DNA of 64,000 bases from Stutzerimonas azotifigens (GCF_013522725.1 NZ_JAAMRF010000007.1:248001-312000); one strand, 5' to 3'. Positions 9,060-17,771 are shown, numbered from the stretch's first letter. Numbers and translations: made by a program. The notes: a model not told the origin generated them from the letters alone.

Positions 9060-9075
9060 AGCAAGATCCCTGCCA
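9060..9075 (-). promoter_or_regulatory. Sigma54 promoter of the nasA transporter operon
   Basis: Minus-strand TGGCAGGGATCTTGCT fits TGGCAC-N5-TTGCW with GG-N10-GC spacing and one mismatch. The predicted start (about 9049) falls immediately before hairpin P1. Confidence 0.72.
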
Positions 9076-9188
9076 GCCACTCGTCTAACCTTCTAGCCGG
9101 CGCTTGCTGCAGTCACTTGACCGATGTGACGGGTGAGTTGTGCGCGAAAGAGGGGCGCTTTGTGCGCGTCATGCTTCCTGATGGCGCA

Positions 9189-9632
9189 TCAGTCGAGGCG
9201 ATTGACGCGGGGGAAGCGGCTGGCGAAGTCATCCGGCATCGACGCGACGCGCGCGGCCGAATAGTCGTAGAAGACGAACCCGGATTTCGCCATGGCGATC
9301 AGGCGTTCGTCGTCAGGGCGGGTGATGCGGAAGATGATGTCGCCACCGTAGCGATTGAAGTCCATCACGCCAACCTCGAACAGCAGGGCGTCGCGCGCAT
9401 GCGCTTCGGCACGGTAGGTGGTCGCCAGGTCGGTGACGATGATGCCGACGCCCCTGCCGTTGGTTTCGCGGATGCCAAAGGCATAGAGGAACCGGGCGCG
9501 CGCTTCGGAAATCATCGAGATCATCGAGTCGTTGCCAAGGTGGTTGGCCCCGTTGATGTCGGTGACCCGCACCGTCATCTGGGTCGAAAAGTAGAATTGG
9601 TCTTCGGGAAATTGAAGGTACAGGCGGGCCAT
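9189..9632 (-). CDS. Hotdog-fold acyl-CoA thioesterase
   Basis: A 147-residue protein of the 4-hydroxybenzoyl-CoA thioesterase-like hotdog family. Visible features are MTVRVTDINGANHLGNDSMISMISEAR, here read as the Asp-containing active-site helix region (VTDINGANHLGND), and the later beta strands (FEVGVMDFNRYGGDIIFRI). It should cleave acyl-CoA or act on a related thioester; the substrate cannot be told. It sits between the NIT-like gene and the nasA promoter on the same strand as the nitrate genes, with 224 bp before it that hold nothing I recognise, so its place in the nitrate regulon is uncertain. Confidence 0.75.
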   Translation of the reverse strand: MARLYLQFPEDQFYFSTQMTVRVTDINGANHLGNDSMISMISEARARFLYAFGIRETNGRGVGIIVTDLATTYRAEAHARDALLFEVGVMDFNRYGGDIIFRITRPDDERLIAMAKSGFVFYDYSAARVASMPDDFASRFPRVNRLD

Positions 9633-9856
9633 GGTGCTCTCATTGGCTAGTAGCGTGTTTTGAAAAGTTGAATCGCTCGACGTCGTGGGCTTGAGCCCCG
9701 TCTATGGAGCGCCCTCAGCGGCGAACGCAGCCTGCAGCCCGCCAGGTCGCAGGTGATTTACGTGTAAGCAGCGCGACGTGCGAACGCTGACTTTACGTGT
9801 CCGCGTTCCAGGTCCTAGCAAGATTCAGCCGGCTGATGGTCGTGCGTCGCCACTGG

Positions 9857-10552
9857 TCAGGCAATGCTGTGGCGAATGCCCTGCAAACGTTCGTCGATGA
9901 TCGGCGTGATCAAAGCGTAACATTCGGCGGGCGCTAGGCTGACACGCGGTGCGTCGATCAGGTTGTGCTCTAGATGAGCTATCAAGTTGCTTAGAGCTTT
10001 GCCACCATTTGGGTCGGCGAGGCGTTGGCAGAGATAGCGCATCTGGATCTGCATATCCAGCGGGCACTTTTCGTAGTTGGCCGCACGCACCGCCAGCCCG
10101 CGCAGCCGACCGAGGTCTTCCAGTGCACGGCACGCTTCGCACAGCCCGGTCACCTGAGGATTGCCCTGAAAGGCCAGGCGCAGTTCGAGCACATGAATGT
10201 TTTCGAGCAGTTGTTCGATGAGGATGCAGTGCGGCTCAAAGTCTGCCGGGTTCTGGCGAATCTGCTGCCATAGAGCGCGCATTGCGGGTCGGTTTTCCTC
10301 ACCTTTCCACTCCTGCCAAAGCTGGTCGAGGCGGGCGGCGACCTCCAGTCGCTGCGTTGTGGCTGCGGCATCACGCTGGCCGCCGAGCCCACGGTGCTTC
10401 TGCATGAACTGAAGGACCTCCAGCACGTGCTGCAGCGCCTGGACATCGGTCGCGGTGAGGCGCTTGCGGTGCCGTACGGCAGCGACGCGACTGAGGTGGT
10501 TGCCGAGTAGTACCAGGCAGGCGGCCAAGGTCAGGGCGATCGATACTTCCAT
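9857..10552 (-). CDS. Membrane-anchored NIT-like (nitrate/nitrite sensing) domain protein
   Basis: A 231-residue protein with one N-terminal membrane segment (about residues 4-22) and an all-helical remainder. Two motifs, FMQKHRGLGG (about residues 50-59) and LGRLRGLAVRA (about 146-156), sit where NIT domains have their two arginine-bearing helices (ERG-type motifs), so I read it as a divergent NIT domain. It begins 2 bp after the methyl-accepting protein gene ends, so the two are almost certainly co-translated. The nitrate operon context supports nitrate sensing. The family assignment is by pattern only; an unrelated helical bundle is the alternative. Confidence 0.65.
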   Translation of the reverse strand: MEVSIALTLAACLVLLGNHLSRVAAVRHRKRLTATDVQALQHVLEVLQFMQKHRGLGGQRDAAATTQRLEVAARLDQLWQEWKGEENRPAMRALWQQIRQNPADFEPHCILIEQLLENIHVLELRLAFQGNPQVTGLCEACRALEDLGRLRGLAVRAANYEKCPLDMQIQMRYLCQRLADPNGGKALSNLIAHLEHNLIDAPRVSLAPAECYALITPIIDERLQGIRHSIA

Positions 10553-10554
10553 GG

Positions 10555-11676
10555 TCAGGCTTCCGTACGGCTGAGGCGCGTGAGGTAGAGCGTCAGGCTG
10601 TGCAGCTCTTCGGCCTGGGTGCGCTGGCGCTCGACGCCGGTTTCGACGTGGTCGAGCTGTTCGCGCAGCAGGCGGTTGCTGTGTCGCTGCTCTTCGAGGG
10701 CCTCTTGCAGGCGATCGAGTTCTGCAAGGCTGAGCTGGCTGCGTCGCGCCAGCTGATCGAGTTCGGCGGCCAATGCGCTGCTCTGTTCGCCGCTTTGCTC
10801 CAGCAATTGCTGGTGCTGAACGACTTCGACTTCGACACGGCGCACCGCGTGGCCCGTTGTGGCGACCACGCGGGTAATGTCCTGGGCGGCGCGGTCGCTG
10901 CTCAGCGCCAGCTGGCGGACCTCGTCGGCAACCACAGCGAAGCCGCGACCGTGCTCGCCTGCCCGTGCCGCTTCGATGGAGGCGTTGAGGGCGAGCAGCT
11001 GTGTCTGTTTGGCGACGGTCTGGATGCTCAATGCGGCCTTGCCCACGGCAGCAGTGTCCTGCAGCAGTTGGCCGACCGCATCGGAGGTACGCTGCATGCT
11101 CTCGCGCACTTCGGTCATGGTGGTGCTGACGAACAGCGCGCTGTCGCGACCGGCCTGGCTTTCCCTATGGGTTTCGGCAAAGGCATGCATCGCTTGCTGA
11201 CCCAGCGAGCTGACGCGCTCCAGGCTCTGGCTTAACTCCATGCTGGCGTCGGTGATCGCCAGCACTCGCTGAGCCTGGTCGACACTGCTGTGCTCGGCTG
11301 TGCCGGCCATGCGCTCTAGGGCGTCGCTGGCGAATTGCACTTCACTTCGTAGACGTTCGCTGCGCAGGGATTGGGCGCCAAAAGCGGCGACCAGATCCTC
11401 GCGTGGCTCGCTGAGCCCCTGCTGCTGACCGAGCATGGCCAGCAGATGATCACTATGGCGCTGGCTCGCGCGGCGTTTGCGCTGCTCGGTCAGTTGCAGG
11501 CCCGCGGCGATGCTGGCGAGAGCCAGTGCCAGCAGCTGTTGCTGCCAGAGCGCCGTGATACAGGCCGTGGCCCAGGCCGCGAGCAGTAACCAATCCTTGT
11601 ATGGCTGCAGGGAGGCGGCTGTCGATGCTTGTGGCACGGAGCGCGCCGGGTGCGTGCCGCTCAGTACTCTGTCCAT
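10555..11676 (-). CDS. Methyl-accepting chemotaxis-type transducer lacking a sensor domain
   Basis: A 373-residue transducer. Two adjacent membrane segments (about residues 26-60) form a hairpin with almost no periplasmic loop, then a long coiled-coil signalling domain whose tip is [19 protein letters not shown] (about 205-225), the CheA/CheW contact region. There is no HAMP-like or ligand domain. I chose ATG 11676 (MDRVLSG) because AAAAGGA lies 8 nt upstream; an ATG at 11694 would add six residues. It follows the nitrate ABC ATPase gene by about 40 bp and precedes the NIT-like gene, so the partner protein may supply the sensing part. Confidence 0.85.
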   Translation of the reverse strand: MDRVLSGTHPARSVPQASTAASLQPYKDWLLLAAWATACITALWQQQLLALALASIAAGLQLTEQRKRRASQRHSDHLLAMLGQQQGLSEPREDLVAAFGAQSLRSERLRSEVQFASDALERMAGTAEHSSVDQAQRVLAITDASMELSQSLERVSSLGQQAMHAFAETHRESQAGRDSALFVSTTMTEVRESMQRTSDAVGQLLQDTAAVGKAALSIQTVAKQTQLLALNASIEAARAGEHGRGFAVVADEVRQLALSSDRAAQDITRVVATTGHAVRRVEVEVVQHQQLLEQSGEQSSALAAELDQLARRSQLSLAELDRLQEALEEQRHSNRLLREQLDHVETGVERQRTQAEELHSLTLYLTRLSRTEA

Positions 11677-11714
11677 GCTGATAGTCCTTTTCATTTACCG
11701 TCGCGGCCTGCCTA

Positions 11715-12509
11715 TCAGGCCGCCGGGCGCTGCTGGCGCTGATAGAGGAACTCCAGCACCTGGGCTCGATAGGCGTGGTATTGAGCGTCGTGAGCCAGGA
11801 CCATGCGGTCGCGTGGGCGGGGCAGGTCGACGCGCAGGATCTCGCCGATGGTTGCCGAGGGGCCGTTGGTCATCATCACGATGCGGTCGGAGAGCAGCAC
11901 TGCCTCGTCGACGTCGTGGGTGATCATGATCACGGTATTGCCGAGGTCGGCGTGGATCTCCATCAGCGAGTCCTGCAGGTGCGCGCGGGTCAGCGCGTCG
12001 AGAGCGCCGAAGGGCTCGTCCATCAGCAGCACCTTGGGTTGCATGGCCAGCGCGCGGGCGATGCCGATGCGCTGTTTCATGCCGCCCGAAATCTCGCTGG
12101 GGCGCTTGTCTCGCGCGTGGGTCATGTGTACGAGCTCGAGGTTGTGCTCGATCCACTCGCGCATTTCGCGTCTGTTTTTTTGGCCCTTGAATACTTCCCG
12201 TACCGCCAGCTCGACGTTTTCGTAGCAGGATAGCCAGGGCAGCAGGCTGTGGTTCTGGAACACCACGGCGCGCTCCGGGCCAGGTTCGTTGACCTCGCGG
12301 CCGTCGAGGATGACGCCGCCGGTGGTGGCCTGATACAGCCCGGCGACGATGTTCAGCACCGTCGACTTGCCGCAGCCGGAGTGTCCGATCAGCGAGACGA
12401 ACTCGCCCTTGGCTATGCGCAGGTTGACGTTCTGCAGCGCGCAGTAGAGCCCCTTGTCCGTGGGGAAGCTGATACCGACGCCGGTGAGTTCGAGATGGGC
12501 ATTGTTCAT
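11715..12509 (-). CDS. nrtD: Nitrate ABC transporter ATP-binding protein
   Basis: ATPase of the nitrate/sulfonate/taurine-type importer, at the cytoplasmic face of the membrane. The 264 residues include Walker A GHSGCGKST (about 43-51), signature ISGGMKQR, Walker B VLLMDEPFGALD and the switch His in MITHDVDEA. Length fits NrtD-type proteins without the extra C-terminal NrtA-like domain found in cyanobacterial NrtC. It follows nrtB by 10 bp. Confidence 0.92.
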   Translation of the reverse strand: MNNAHLELTGVGISFPTDKGLYCALQNVNLRIAKGEFVSLIGHSGCGKSTVLNIVAGLYQATTGGVILDGREVNEPGPERAVVFQNHSLLPWLSCYENVELAVREVFKGQKNRREMREWIEHNLELVHMTHARDKRPSEISGGMKQRIGIARALAMQPKVLLMDEPFGALDALTRAHLQDSLMEIHADLGNTVIMITHDVDEAVLLSDRIVMMTNGPSATIGEILRVDLPRPRDRMVLAHDAQYHAYRAQVLEFLYQRQQRPAA

Positions 12510-12519
12510 GGTGGTTTCC

Positions 12520-13509
12520 TCAGCGCAGGTCTGCGTTCTTGTCCCAGCTCACGCGGCGCTGAAGCATCAGCATGATGCGATCCAGGGCGAAGCCGATCAG
12601 GCCGATGACGATCACCGCGACCATGATCCGGCCGAGCGAGTTGGAGCTGCCATTCTGGAACTCGTCCCAGATGAATTTCCCGAGGCCGGGGTTCTGCGCC
12701 AGCATTTCCGCGGCTATCAACACCATCCAGCCGGTCGCCAGGGACAGGCGCAAGCCGGTGAAGATCATCGGAATGGCCGCCGGCAGGACGATGCGGCGCA
12801 CGTGGCTGAGGGGCGACAGGCGCAGCACCCGGCTGACGTTCTGCAGGTCCTTGTCGAGGTTGGCGACCCCGACGGTGGTGTTGATCACCGTTGGCCACAG
12901 GCAGCAAAGCGCCACGGTCAGCGCCGAGGTGACGAAGGATTTAGCCATCAGCGGATCGTCACTGACATACACCGCGCTGACCACCATGGTCACCAGCGGC
13001 AGCCAGGCCAGCGGCGACACCGGTTTGAAAATTTGGATCAGCGGATTGATGGCGTTGTACACCGGCTTGCTCAGCCCGCAGACGATGCCCAGCGGGACCG
13101 CGATCAGCGAGGCGATGGCGAAGCCGGTCATCACGGTGTAGAGGCTGGTGAAGATCTGCTCGAAGAAGGTCGGCTTGCCGGTATAGGGGCGGATCTTCAC
13201 CTCGGCGGTCGGGTCCTTGGCCAGGCGCTCGGCGTTGCGCTGCTCCTGCCGCTCGTAGAAAGCCGCGGCCCGCTCGCGCTCACGCAGGTGCCCATCGACC
13301 AAGCCGTCGAACTGTGCGGCGACCTGCACCGGGCCGGGGAACTGGCCGAGGCTGGTCTGGATATTGGTCGCCACCAGCTGCCAGAACAGCAGGAAGGCGA
13401 GGATGCCCACCAGCGGCATGATGACTTGCGGAAGCCAACGCTTGAGCCGGGCCTGACGGCCGACCCTGAGGGTTTGTTTGATGTTCTGCACGACGGCTGG
13501 ATTGCTCAT
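12520..13509 (-). CDS. nrtB: Nitrate ABC transporter permease
   Basis: Inner-membrane channel subunit of the nitrate importer (329 residues). An N-terminal membrane segment (VIMPLVGILAFLLFWQLV) is followed by a hydrophilic loop (REREERAAAFYERQEQRNAE region) and then five or so membrane segments containing the permease loop motif LRLSPLSHVRRIVLPAAIP (the ATPase contact, EAA-like). The long charged loop before the second segment matches NrtB/NasE rather than taurine permeases. I chose ATG 13509 (MSNPAVVQN) behind GGAG; an in-frame TTG five codons upstream is in the ribosome site. Confidence 0.9.
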   Translation of the reverse strand: MSNPAVVQNIKQTLRVGRQARLKRWLPQVIMPLVGILAFLLFWQLVATNIQTSLGQFPGPVQVAAQFDGLVDGHLRERERAAAFYERQEQRNAERLAKDPTAEVKIRPYTGKPTFFEQIFTSLYTVMTGFAIASLIAVPLGIVCGLSKPVYNAINPLIQIFKPVSPLAWLPLVTMVVSAVYVSDDPLMAKSFVTSALTVALCCLWPTVINTTVGVANLDKDLQNVSRVLRLSPLSHVRRIVLPAAIPMIFTGLRLSLATGWMVLIAAEMLAQNPGLGKFIWDEFQNGSSNSLGRIMVAVIVIGLIGFALDRIMLMLQRRVSWDKNADLR

Positions 13510-13540
13510 CGACGTGTTCTCCAAAAGGGGAGCCGGCAGG

Positions 13541-13720
13541 TATGTGAAACTACTGCGCTCGGTTATGCCGCGTTAAACAGGCTTGGATGCGAGCGCAGTC
13601 CGCTTCCTCACCTTGACTCGCTGCGTTCGCCCTTGGGGCCAGCCTCTGGCTGTACTCCGTTGGTCGTCGCGCCTTGCCTGGGCGGCCCCGCCTAGCCTTC
13701 ACTCGCTACGTTTCACACAG
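13541..13720. repeat. Possible small mobile or extragenic repeat inside the nrtA-nrtB spacer
   Basis: The 239-bp spacer between nrtA and nrtB is bounded by TATGTGAAAC (about 13541-13550) and GTTTCACACA (about 13711-13720), an imperfect 10-bp inverted repeat. Inside it ACTGCGCTCG and CGAGCGCAGT form a perfect 10-bp inverted pair about 30 bp apart, and ACTCGCTGCGTTC / ACTCGCTACGTTT recur as direct repeats. No reading frame. It looks like a non-coding repeat element; copy number cannot be judged from this window. Confidence 0.45.
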
Positions 13721-13748
13721 CCTGCAGTGAGACTCCCATAGGGCGGAA

Positions 13749-15122
13749 TCAGAGCGCGGTATCGCCTTTCAGGCCGATCGCGAATTGTTCGAGGTAGGCG
13801 TTGGGTGTGCGGCCGTCATAGGTAATGCCGTCGATGGTGTCGGCCAGCGGCTCGCGGAAGCCGTCTTCATCGGCTGGCGGGAAGTCCTCGGCGGTGAGCA
13901 GGCCATCGGCAATCAGCTCAGCGGCCGCCTCGCGGTAGATCTCCGGGCGGTAGACCTGCTTGGCCATCTCCAGGTACCAACTGTCCGGTTTGGCCTCGGC
14001 GATCTGGCCCCAGCGGCGCATCTGCGTCAGGTACCAGATGGCATCGGAGTAGTAGGGGTAAGTGGCGTGATAGCGGAAAAACACGTTGAAGTCCGGTACA
14101 TCGCGCTTGTCGCCTTTCTCGAATTCGAAGGTGCCGGTCATGGAATTGGCGATCACCTTGGCGTCGGCGCCGACGTACTCGGGACGTGAAAGGATCTCCA
14201 CCGCTTCCTGGCGATTGGCGTTGTTGTCCTCATCCAGCCACTTGCCGGCGCGGATCAGCGCCTTGACCAGGCGTTTGTGGGTTTCCGGGTTCGCTTCGGC
14301 CCAGGCCTTGGAGACGCCGAATACCTTTTCTGACATGTTCTTGCGAATCGCGTAGTCGGCGACCACCGGTACGCCGATACCCTTGAACACCGCCTGCTGG
14401 TTCCATGGCTCCCCCACGCTGTAGCCATGGATGGTGCCGGCTTCCATGGTTGAGGGCATTTGCGGCGGCGGGGTGACGGAGAGCAGCGCCTGGGCGTCGA
14501 TCTGACCGCTGATGTCGCCTTTGCTCGGCGCGTAGTAGCCGGGATGAATGCCACCAGCGGCGAGCCAGTAGCGCAGCTCATAGTTGTGCGTGGATACCGG
14601 AAAGACCATGCCTAGGTTGAATGATTTACCGCTGGCATTGAGTTGCTCGATCACTGGTTTGAGCGCGTCGGCCTTGACCGGATGCTGAGGCTTGCCGTCC
14701 AACATCGGCACGTGGGGTTTCATTTGCTCCCAGATCGCGTTGGACATCGTGATGGCGTTGCCATTGAGGTCCATGGTGAAGGCAGTGATGATCTCGGCTT
14801 TGGTGCCGAAGCCGATGGTGGCGCCGATCGGCTGGCCGGAGAGCATGTGCGCACCGTCCAGCTCGCCATCAATGACGCGATCCAGCAGCACCTTCCAGTT
14901 GGCTTGGGCTTCGAGCGTGACGTAAAGGCCTTCGTCCTCGAAGAAGCCCTTCTCGTAGGCAATCGCCAGGGGCGCCATGTCAGTAAGCTTGATGAAACCG
15001 AGCTTGAGCGCTTCCTTTTCTGGCTCGGCAGCCCAGGCGGCCATCGGCACCAACTGCAGCATGGCAGAGCAGCCAATGCTCGCCACCAGAGTTTTCAGCA
15101 ATGTACGGCGGGTCTTGCGCAT
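13749..15122 (-). CDS. nrtA: Nitrate ABC transporter substrate-binding protein
   Basis: Periplasmic nitrate-binding protein (457 residues). The N-terminus [23 protein letters not shown] has a twin-arginine-like RR followed by a hydrophobic stretch ending at AWAAEPEKE, so export may use Tat. The body carries NrtA/NasF features: [50 protein letters not shown] and [12 protein letters not shown] chose ATG 15122 behind GAGGG; an in-frame TTG five codons upstream is unlikely. First gene of nrtA-nrtB-nrtD-MCP-NIT, under its own sigma54 promoter and NasT leader. It is a paralogue of the neighbouring sensor NasS. Confidence 0.93.
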   Translation of the reverse strand: MRKTRRTLLKTLVASIGCSAMLQLVPMAAWAAEPEKEALKLGFIKLTDMAPLAIAYEKGFFEDEGLYVTLEAQANWKVLLDRVIDGELDGAHMLSGQPIGATIGFGTKAEIITAFTMDLNGNAITMSNAIWEQMKPHVPMLDGKPQHPVKADALKPVIEQLNASGKSFNLGMVFPVSTHNYELRYWLAAGGIHPGYYAPSKGDISGQIDAQALLSVTPPPQMPSTMEAGTIHGYSVGEPWNQQAVFKGIGVPVVADYAIRKNMSEKVFGVSKAWAEANPETHKRLVKALIRAGKWLDEDNNANRQEAVEILSRPEYVGADAKVIANSMTGTFEFEKGDKRDVPDFNVFFRYHATYPYYSDAIWYLTQMRRWGQIAEAKPDSWYLEMAKQVYRPEIYREAAAELIADGLLTAEDFPPADEDGFREPLADTIDGITYDGRTPNAYLEQFAIGLKGDTAL

Positions 15123-15147
15123 TGATTCATCCCTCAATCGTGAAACG

Positions 15148-15208
15148 AAAAAAAAGGCGTAACGGACGCACCCACTGCTAAAGCAGAGCGAGCACCGTTG
15201 ACGCCTTT
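15148..15208 (-). terminator. Leader terminator upstream of nrtA
   Basis: On the minus strand AAAGGCGT-C-AACGG pairs with CCGTT-ACGCCTTTTTTTT around an inner hairpin (CTGCTTTAGCAG), ending in a run of eight T about 25 nt before the nrtA start. Confidence 0.85.
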
Positions 15209-15241
15209 GTCAATTCGTCCCGATCACCGCCGTTGGCGATC
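15198..15241 (-). promoter_or_regulatory. ANTAR-type two-hairpin antitermination element, nrtA leader
   Basis: P1 (15241-15222): 7-bp stem GATCGCC/GGTGATC, hexaloop AACGGC. P2 (15213-15198): 5-bp stem TTGAC/GTCAA, hexaloop AAAGGC, sharing AAAGGCGTC with the terminator. This is the clearest of the three copies: both stems pair well and both loops have A1 and G4. Confidence 0.82.
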
Positions 15242-15264
15242 CGAAGACGTGGTATCGGAGGGAT

Positions 15265-15280
15265 TGCAAGGGGCTTGCCA
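15265..15280 (-). promoter_or_regulatory. Sigma54 promoter of the nrtA operon
   Basis: Minus-strand TGGCAAGCCCCTTGCA fits TGGCAC-N5-TTGCA with GG-N10-GC spacing and a single mismatch. Predicted start about 15254, just before hairpin P1. Confidence 0.75.
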
Positions 15281-15599
15281 ACTGGCTAGCGCGGCTGTTC
15301 AGGCCGGCGTGAAGGTAAAAAAACATCTTTAATTACAAGAGGTTGTCGATGCGTAATGGGGCGGGTTCAAGCGCGCCAATCCTACCGGCCCTTAGGATCC
15401 AGCCATGCTGGCACTATAGGCGTGCAGCTTGGCCAGCGTTCGGCTCCAGTTTGGTTCGTTCTGGTTGAGCGCGCCCGCTTGGTATAACCGGTGCAGCTTG
15501 TGTTGTGGGTATTTACCTTCCAGACGTGCCGTACCGGTGGGCTCTATTCGCATCGGTCACTGATGCGCCGTGGCCCCGTTCTTCAGCGCTACCCAACAC

Positions 15600-15673
15600 A
15601 CCCGTAGGGCCAAATTTATACAGGCAGCGTCGTTGCATGCTGCAAAGGCGGGCTAACAAGTTCCGCCCTACGG
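15600..15673. repeat. Intergenic inverted repeat (possible extragenic element)
   Basis: In the 535-bp stretch between the nrtA promoter and nasT, CCGTAGGGC and GCCCTACGG form a perfect 9-bp inverted repeat about 60 bp apart, framing a GC-poor centre. Apart from this, the nasT-side terminator and the sigma54 promoter, I see no gene or conserved signal in 15281-15817. Confidence 0.3.
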
Positions 15674-15757
15674 AGCGGGAGAAAGCATGAGACGGTTCTA
15701 GGTGTCTGACGCTCGATGCATCGCATCGAAACGGCTATAGAGCGCAGCTACTGGAAA

Positions 15758-15778
15758 GAACCCCGTCGCGCGGGGTTC
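15758..15778 (-). terminator. Terminator of nasS-nasT
   Basis: GAACCCC, loop, GGGGTTC form a GC-rich hairpin, followed on the minus strand by TTTCC. It lies 40 bp downstream of the nasT stop. Confidence 0.65.
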
Positions 15779-15817
15779 GTCATCATTGCGAATCGTAGTG
15801 ATCTGGACTGAAACGAA

Positions 15818-16396
15818 TCACTGACCGAGCAGGTCGTTCATGGCGATGATCTGCTCAGCGACCTGGATCAGCTTCTGCTGACGGCTCATGGCCTGCCGGC
15901 GCATCAGGGTGTAGGCCTCTTCTTCATTGCACTGCTTCATCTTCATGAGCATGCCCTTGGCCAGCTCGACGCGCTTGCGCTCGGCCAGCTGCTGATCGCG
16001 TGCCTGCAATTGGGCGCGTATCGCCTGGTCGCTTTCGAAGCGCGCCATCGCGACATCCAGAATCGGCTTGAGGCGTTGTGCCTGGATGCCTTCGACGATA
16101 TAGGCGCTGACGCCGGCGCGAATCGCCTGGCGCATGGCGTCCGGGTTGTTGTCGTCGGTGAACATGACGATCGGCCGTGGCTGGTCGCGGCTGACCACCA
16201 CGACCTGCTCCATGACGTCGCGGCCGGGAGAGTCGGTGTCGATCAGGATGACATCCGGCCGAGTGACTTCGACCCGGTCGGGCAGGTCGATGGTAAGACC
16301 GGATTCGTCTATCACTTCGAAGCCAGCCTCGATCAGGGCGCTTCTCAGGCGGCCGACCTTGCGGGGCGTGTCGTCGATCAGGAGGACGCGAAGCAT
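15818..16396 (-). CDS. nasT: Nitrate-responsive antiterminator, receiver-ANTAR protein
   Basis: RNA-binding positive regulator of nitrate assimilation. The 192 residues comprise a receiver-like domain (about 1-120; LRVLLIDDTP, VILIDTDSPG with the usual Asp position) and a C-terminal ANTAR domain (about 135-190; ERKRVELAKGMLMKMKQC, EEAYTLMRRQAM) that binds paired hexaloop hairpins in leaders and lets polymerase pass the terminator. It should act on the three leaders at 5.2, 9.0 and 15.2 kb. It starts 16 bp after nasS; the two form one operon. In relatives NasS holds NasT inactive without nitrate. Confidence 0.94.
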   Translation of the reverse strand: MLRVLLIDDTPRKVGRLRSALIEAGFEVIDESGLTIDLPDRVEVTRPDVILIDTDSPGRDVMEQVVVVSRDQPRPIVMFTDDNNPDAMRQAIRAGVSAYIVEGIQAQRLKPILDVAMARFESDQAIRAQLQARDQQLAERKRVELAKGMLMKMKQCNEEEAYTLMRRQAMSRQQKLIQVAEQIIAMNDLLGQ

Positions 16397-16412
16397 GGGC
16401 AGTCTCCTGGAG

Positions 16413-17621
16413 TCAGAGTACGGGGTGGTCGGTCAGCGCATGCAGCGCAAAGCTGCGCGCATACGCCGCGGGATCAGAACCGTCCCAGACGCTGCCGTCC
16501 ATCAAGGTGGAGCGACGCATGACGGAGGAGGGCACCTCGATGCCCAGTCCTGTAGCGGCTTCGCGGTACAGGGCGCTCTGCTGAATCTGGCTGGCGACGC
16601 CCAGGTAGTCAGGGTCCTCGCGCAGCAGGCCCCAGCGGCGGAACTGGGTCATGAACCAGAGGCCATCGGAGTGGTAGGGCATGTTCACCTGGCCGTCGGC
16701 AAAGAAGCGGAGCGCATTGGCGTCGCGCCAGGCATTGCCCAGGCCATCCTCGTAGTTGCCGAGGAAGCGCGGCTCGACCGCCGCCAGCGACGCGCCGACA
16801 TAGTCGTGGCCGCTGATCAGCTGCGCCGTGCTGCGGCGGTTTTCTTCGCTGGCAGCGATGAAGCGGCTCGCCTCGAGAATCGCCATGACCAGAGCACGGG
16901 CGGTGTTCGGGTATTGCTCAACAAACGCACGGGTGCAGCCCAGGACCTTCTCCGGATGGTCCGGCCAGATCGACTGCGTCGTCGCCAGGGTAAAGCCCGT
17001 GCCTTCGGCGATGGCCTGAGCGCCCCAGGGCTCGCCTGCACAGAAACCGTCGATCCGGCCGGCGCGCAAATGGTCAACCATCTGCGCGGGCGGTACCACC
17101 ACGGTCCGGACATCCTGCAGCGGGTGGATGCCATGGGCGGCAAGCCAGTAGTAGAGCCACAGCGCATGGGTGCCGGTGGGGAAGGTCTGTGCCAGGGTCA
17201 GCGGCTCACCGCTGGTGACCCGGGCGCGCAGCGTCTCGGCATCGATGACCCCCGACCGCTTGAGTTCGGTCGAGAGGTTGAAGCTCTGGCCGTTCTGCGC
17301 CAGCCCCATCAGTACCGCCATGTCAGTGGGCGCACGCCCGCCGATGCCCAGGTGGGTCGCGTAGATCAGCCCGTACAGCGCATGCGCCGCGTCCAGTTGT
17401 CCATCGACGAGCTTGTCGCGCAGACCGGACCAGGACGATTGCCGCTGCAGGTTGATGGTCAGGCCGTAGGGGCGGGCGAAGTCCTGGGTGGCGGCAACGA
17501 TGACCGACGCGGCATCGGTCAGCGCCATGAACCCCAGGTTGACGACGGATTTTTCCGGCGCATCGCTGCCGGCTACCCAGGCCAGCGCATCACCCCTGGA
17601 TTTGTCTTGCGAGTCGGTCAT
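16413..17621 (-). CDS. nasS: Nitrate sensor, NrtA-like co-repressor of NasT
   Basis: Cytoplasmic nitrate-binding protein that sequesters NasT until nitrate binds. The 402 residues align in pattern with nrtA here (VNLGFMALTDAASVIVAA, AHALYGLIYATHLG, FCAGEPWGAQAIAEG, FMTQFRRWGLL) but there is no export signal, the expected difference between sensor and transporter subunit. I chose ATG 17621 (MTDSQDKSRG); upstream in-frame codons read as non-coding promoter sequence. First gene of nasS-nasT, divergent from tpm. No sigma54 site or leader hairpins precede it, consistent with unregulated expression of the sensor. Confidence 0.92.
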   Translation of the reverse strand: MTDSQDKSRGDALAWVAGSDAPEKSVVNLGFMALTDAASVIVAATQDFARPYGLTINLQRQSSWSGLRDKLVDGQLDAAHALYGLIYATHLGIGGRAPTDMAVLMGLAQNGQSFNLSTELKRSGVIDAETLRARVTSGEPLTLAQTFPTGTHALWLYYWLAAHGIHPLQDVRTVVVPPAQMVDHLRAGRIDGFCAGEPWGAQAIAEGTGFTLATTQSIWPDHPEKVLGCTRAFVEQYPNTARALVMAILEASRFIAASEENRRSTAQLISGHDYVGASLAAVEPRFLGNYEDGLGNAWRDANALRFFADGQVNMPYHSDGLWFMTQFRRWGLLREDPDYLGVASQIQQSALYREAATGLGIEVPSSVMRRSTLMDGSVWDGSDPAAYARSFALHALTDHPVL

Positions 17622-17771
17622 GCTGTCGGATCTACCTTTTCGATTGCCTTGCCATGGCGTCGCCAAGTGCTGAGCAAGTGGCGTGCCAGCGAATAAGGCT
17701 ACAGGGTTACACCACCGCGTTGTAGTTGGCTTTGCTAAGCTCGGACGATTATCAAACACTGGGGATTAATC

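Noticed and set aside
15505..15690. 61-residue plus-strand frame in the nrtA-nasT spacer
   Set aside because: No ribosome site, spans the inverted repeat and has no protein-like pattern.
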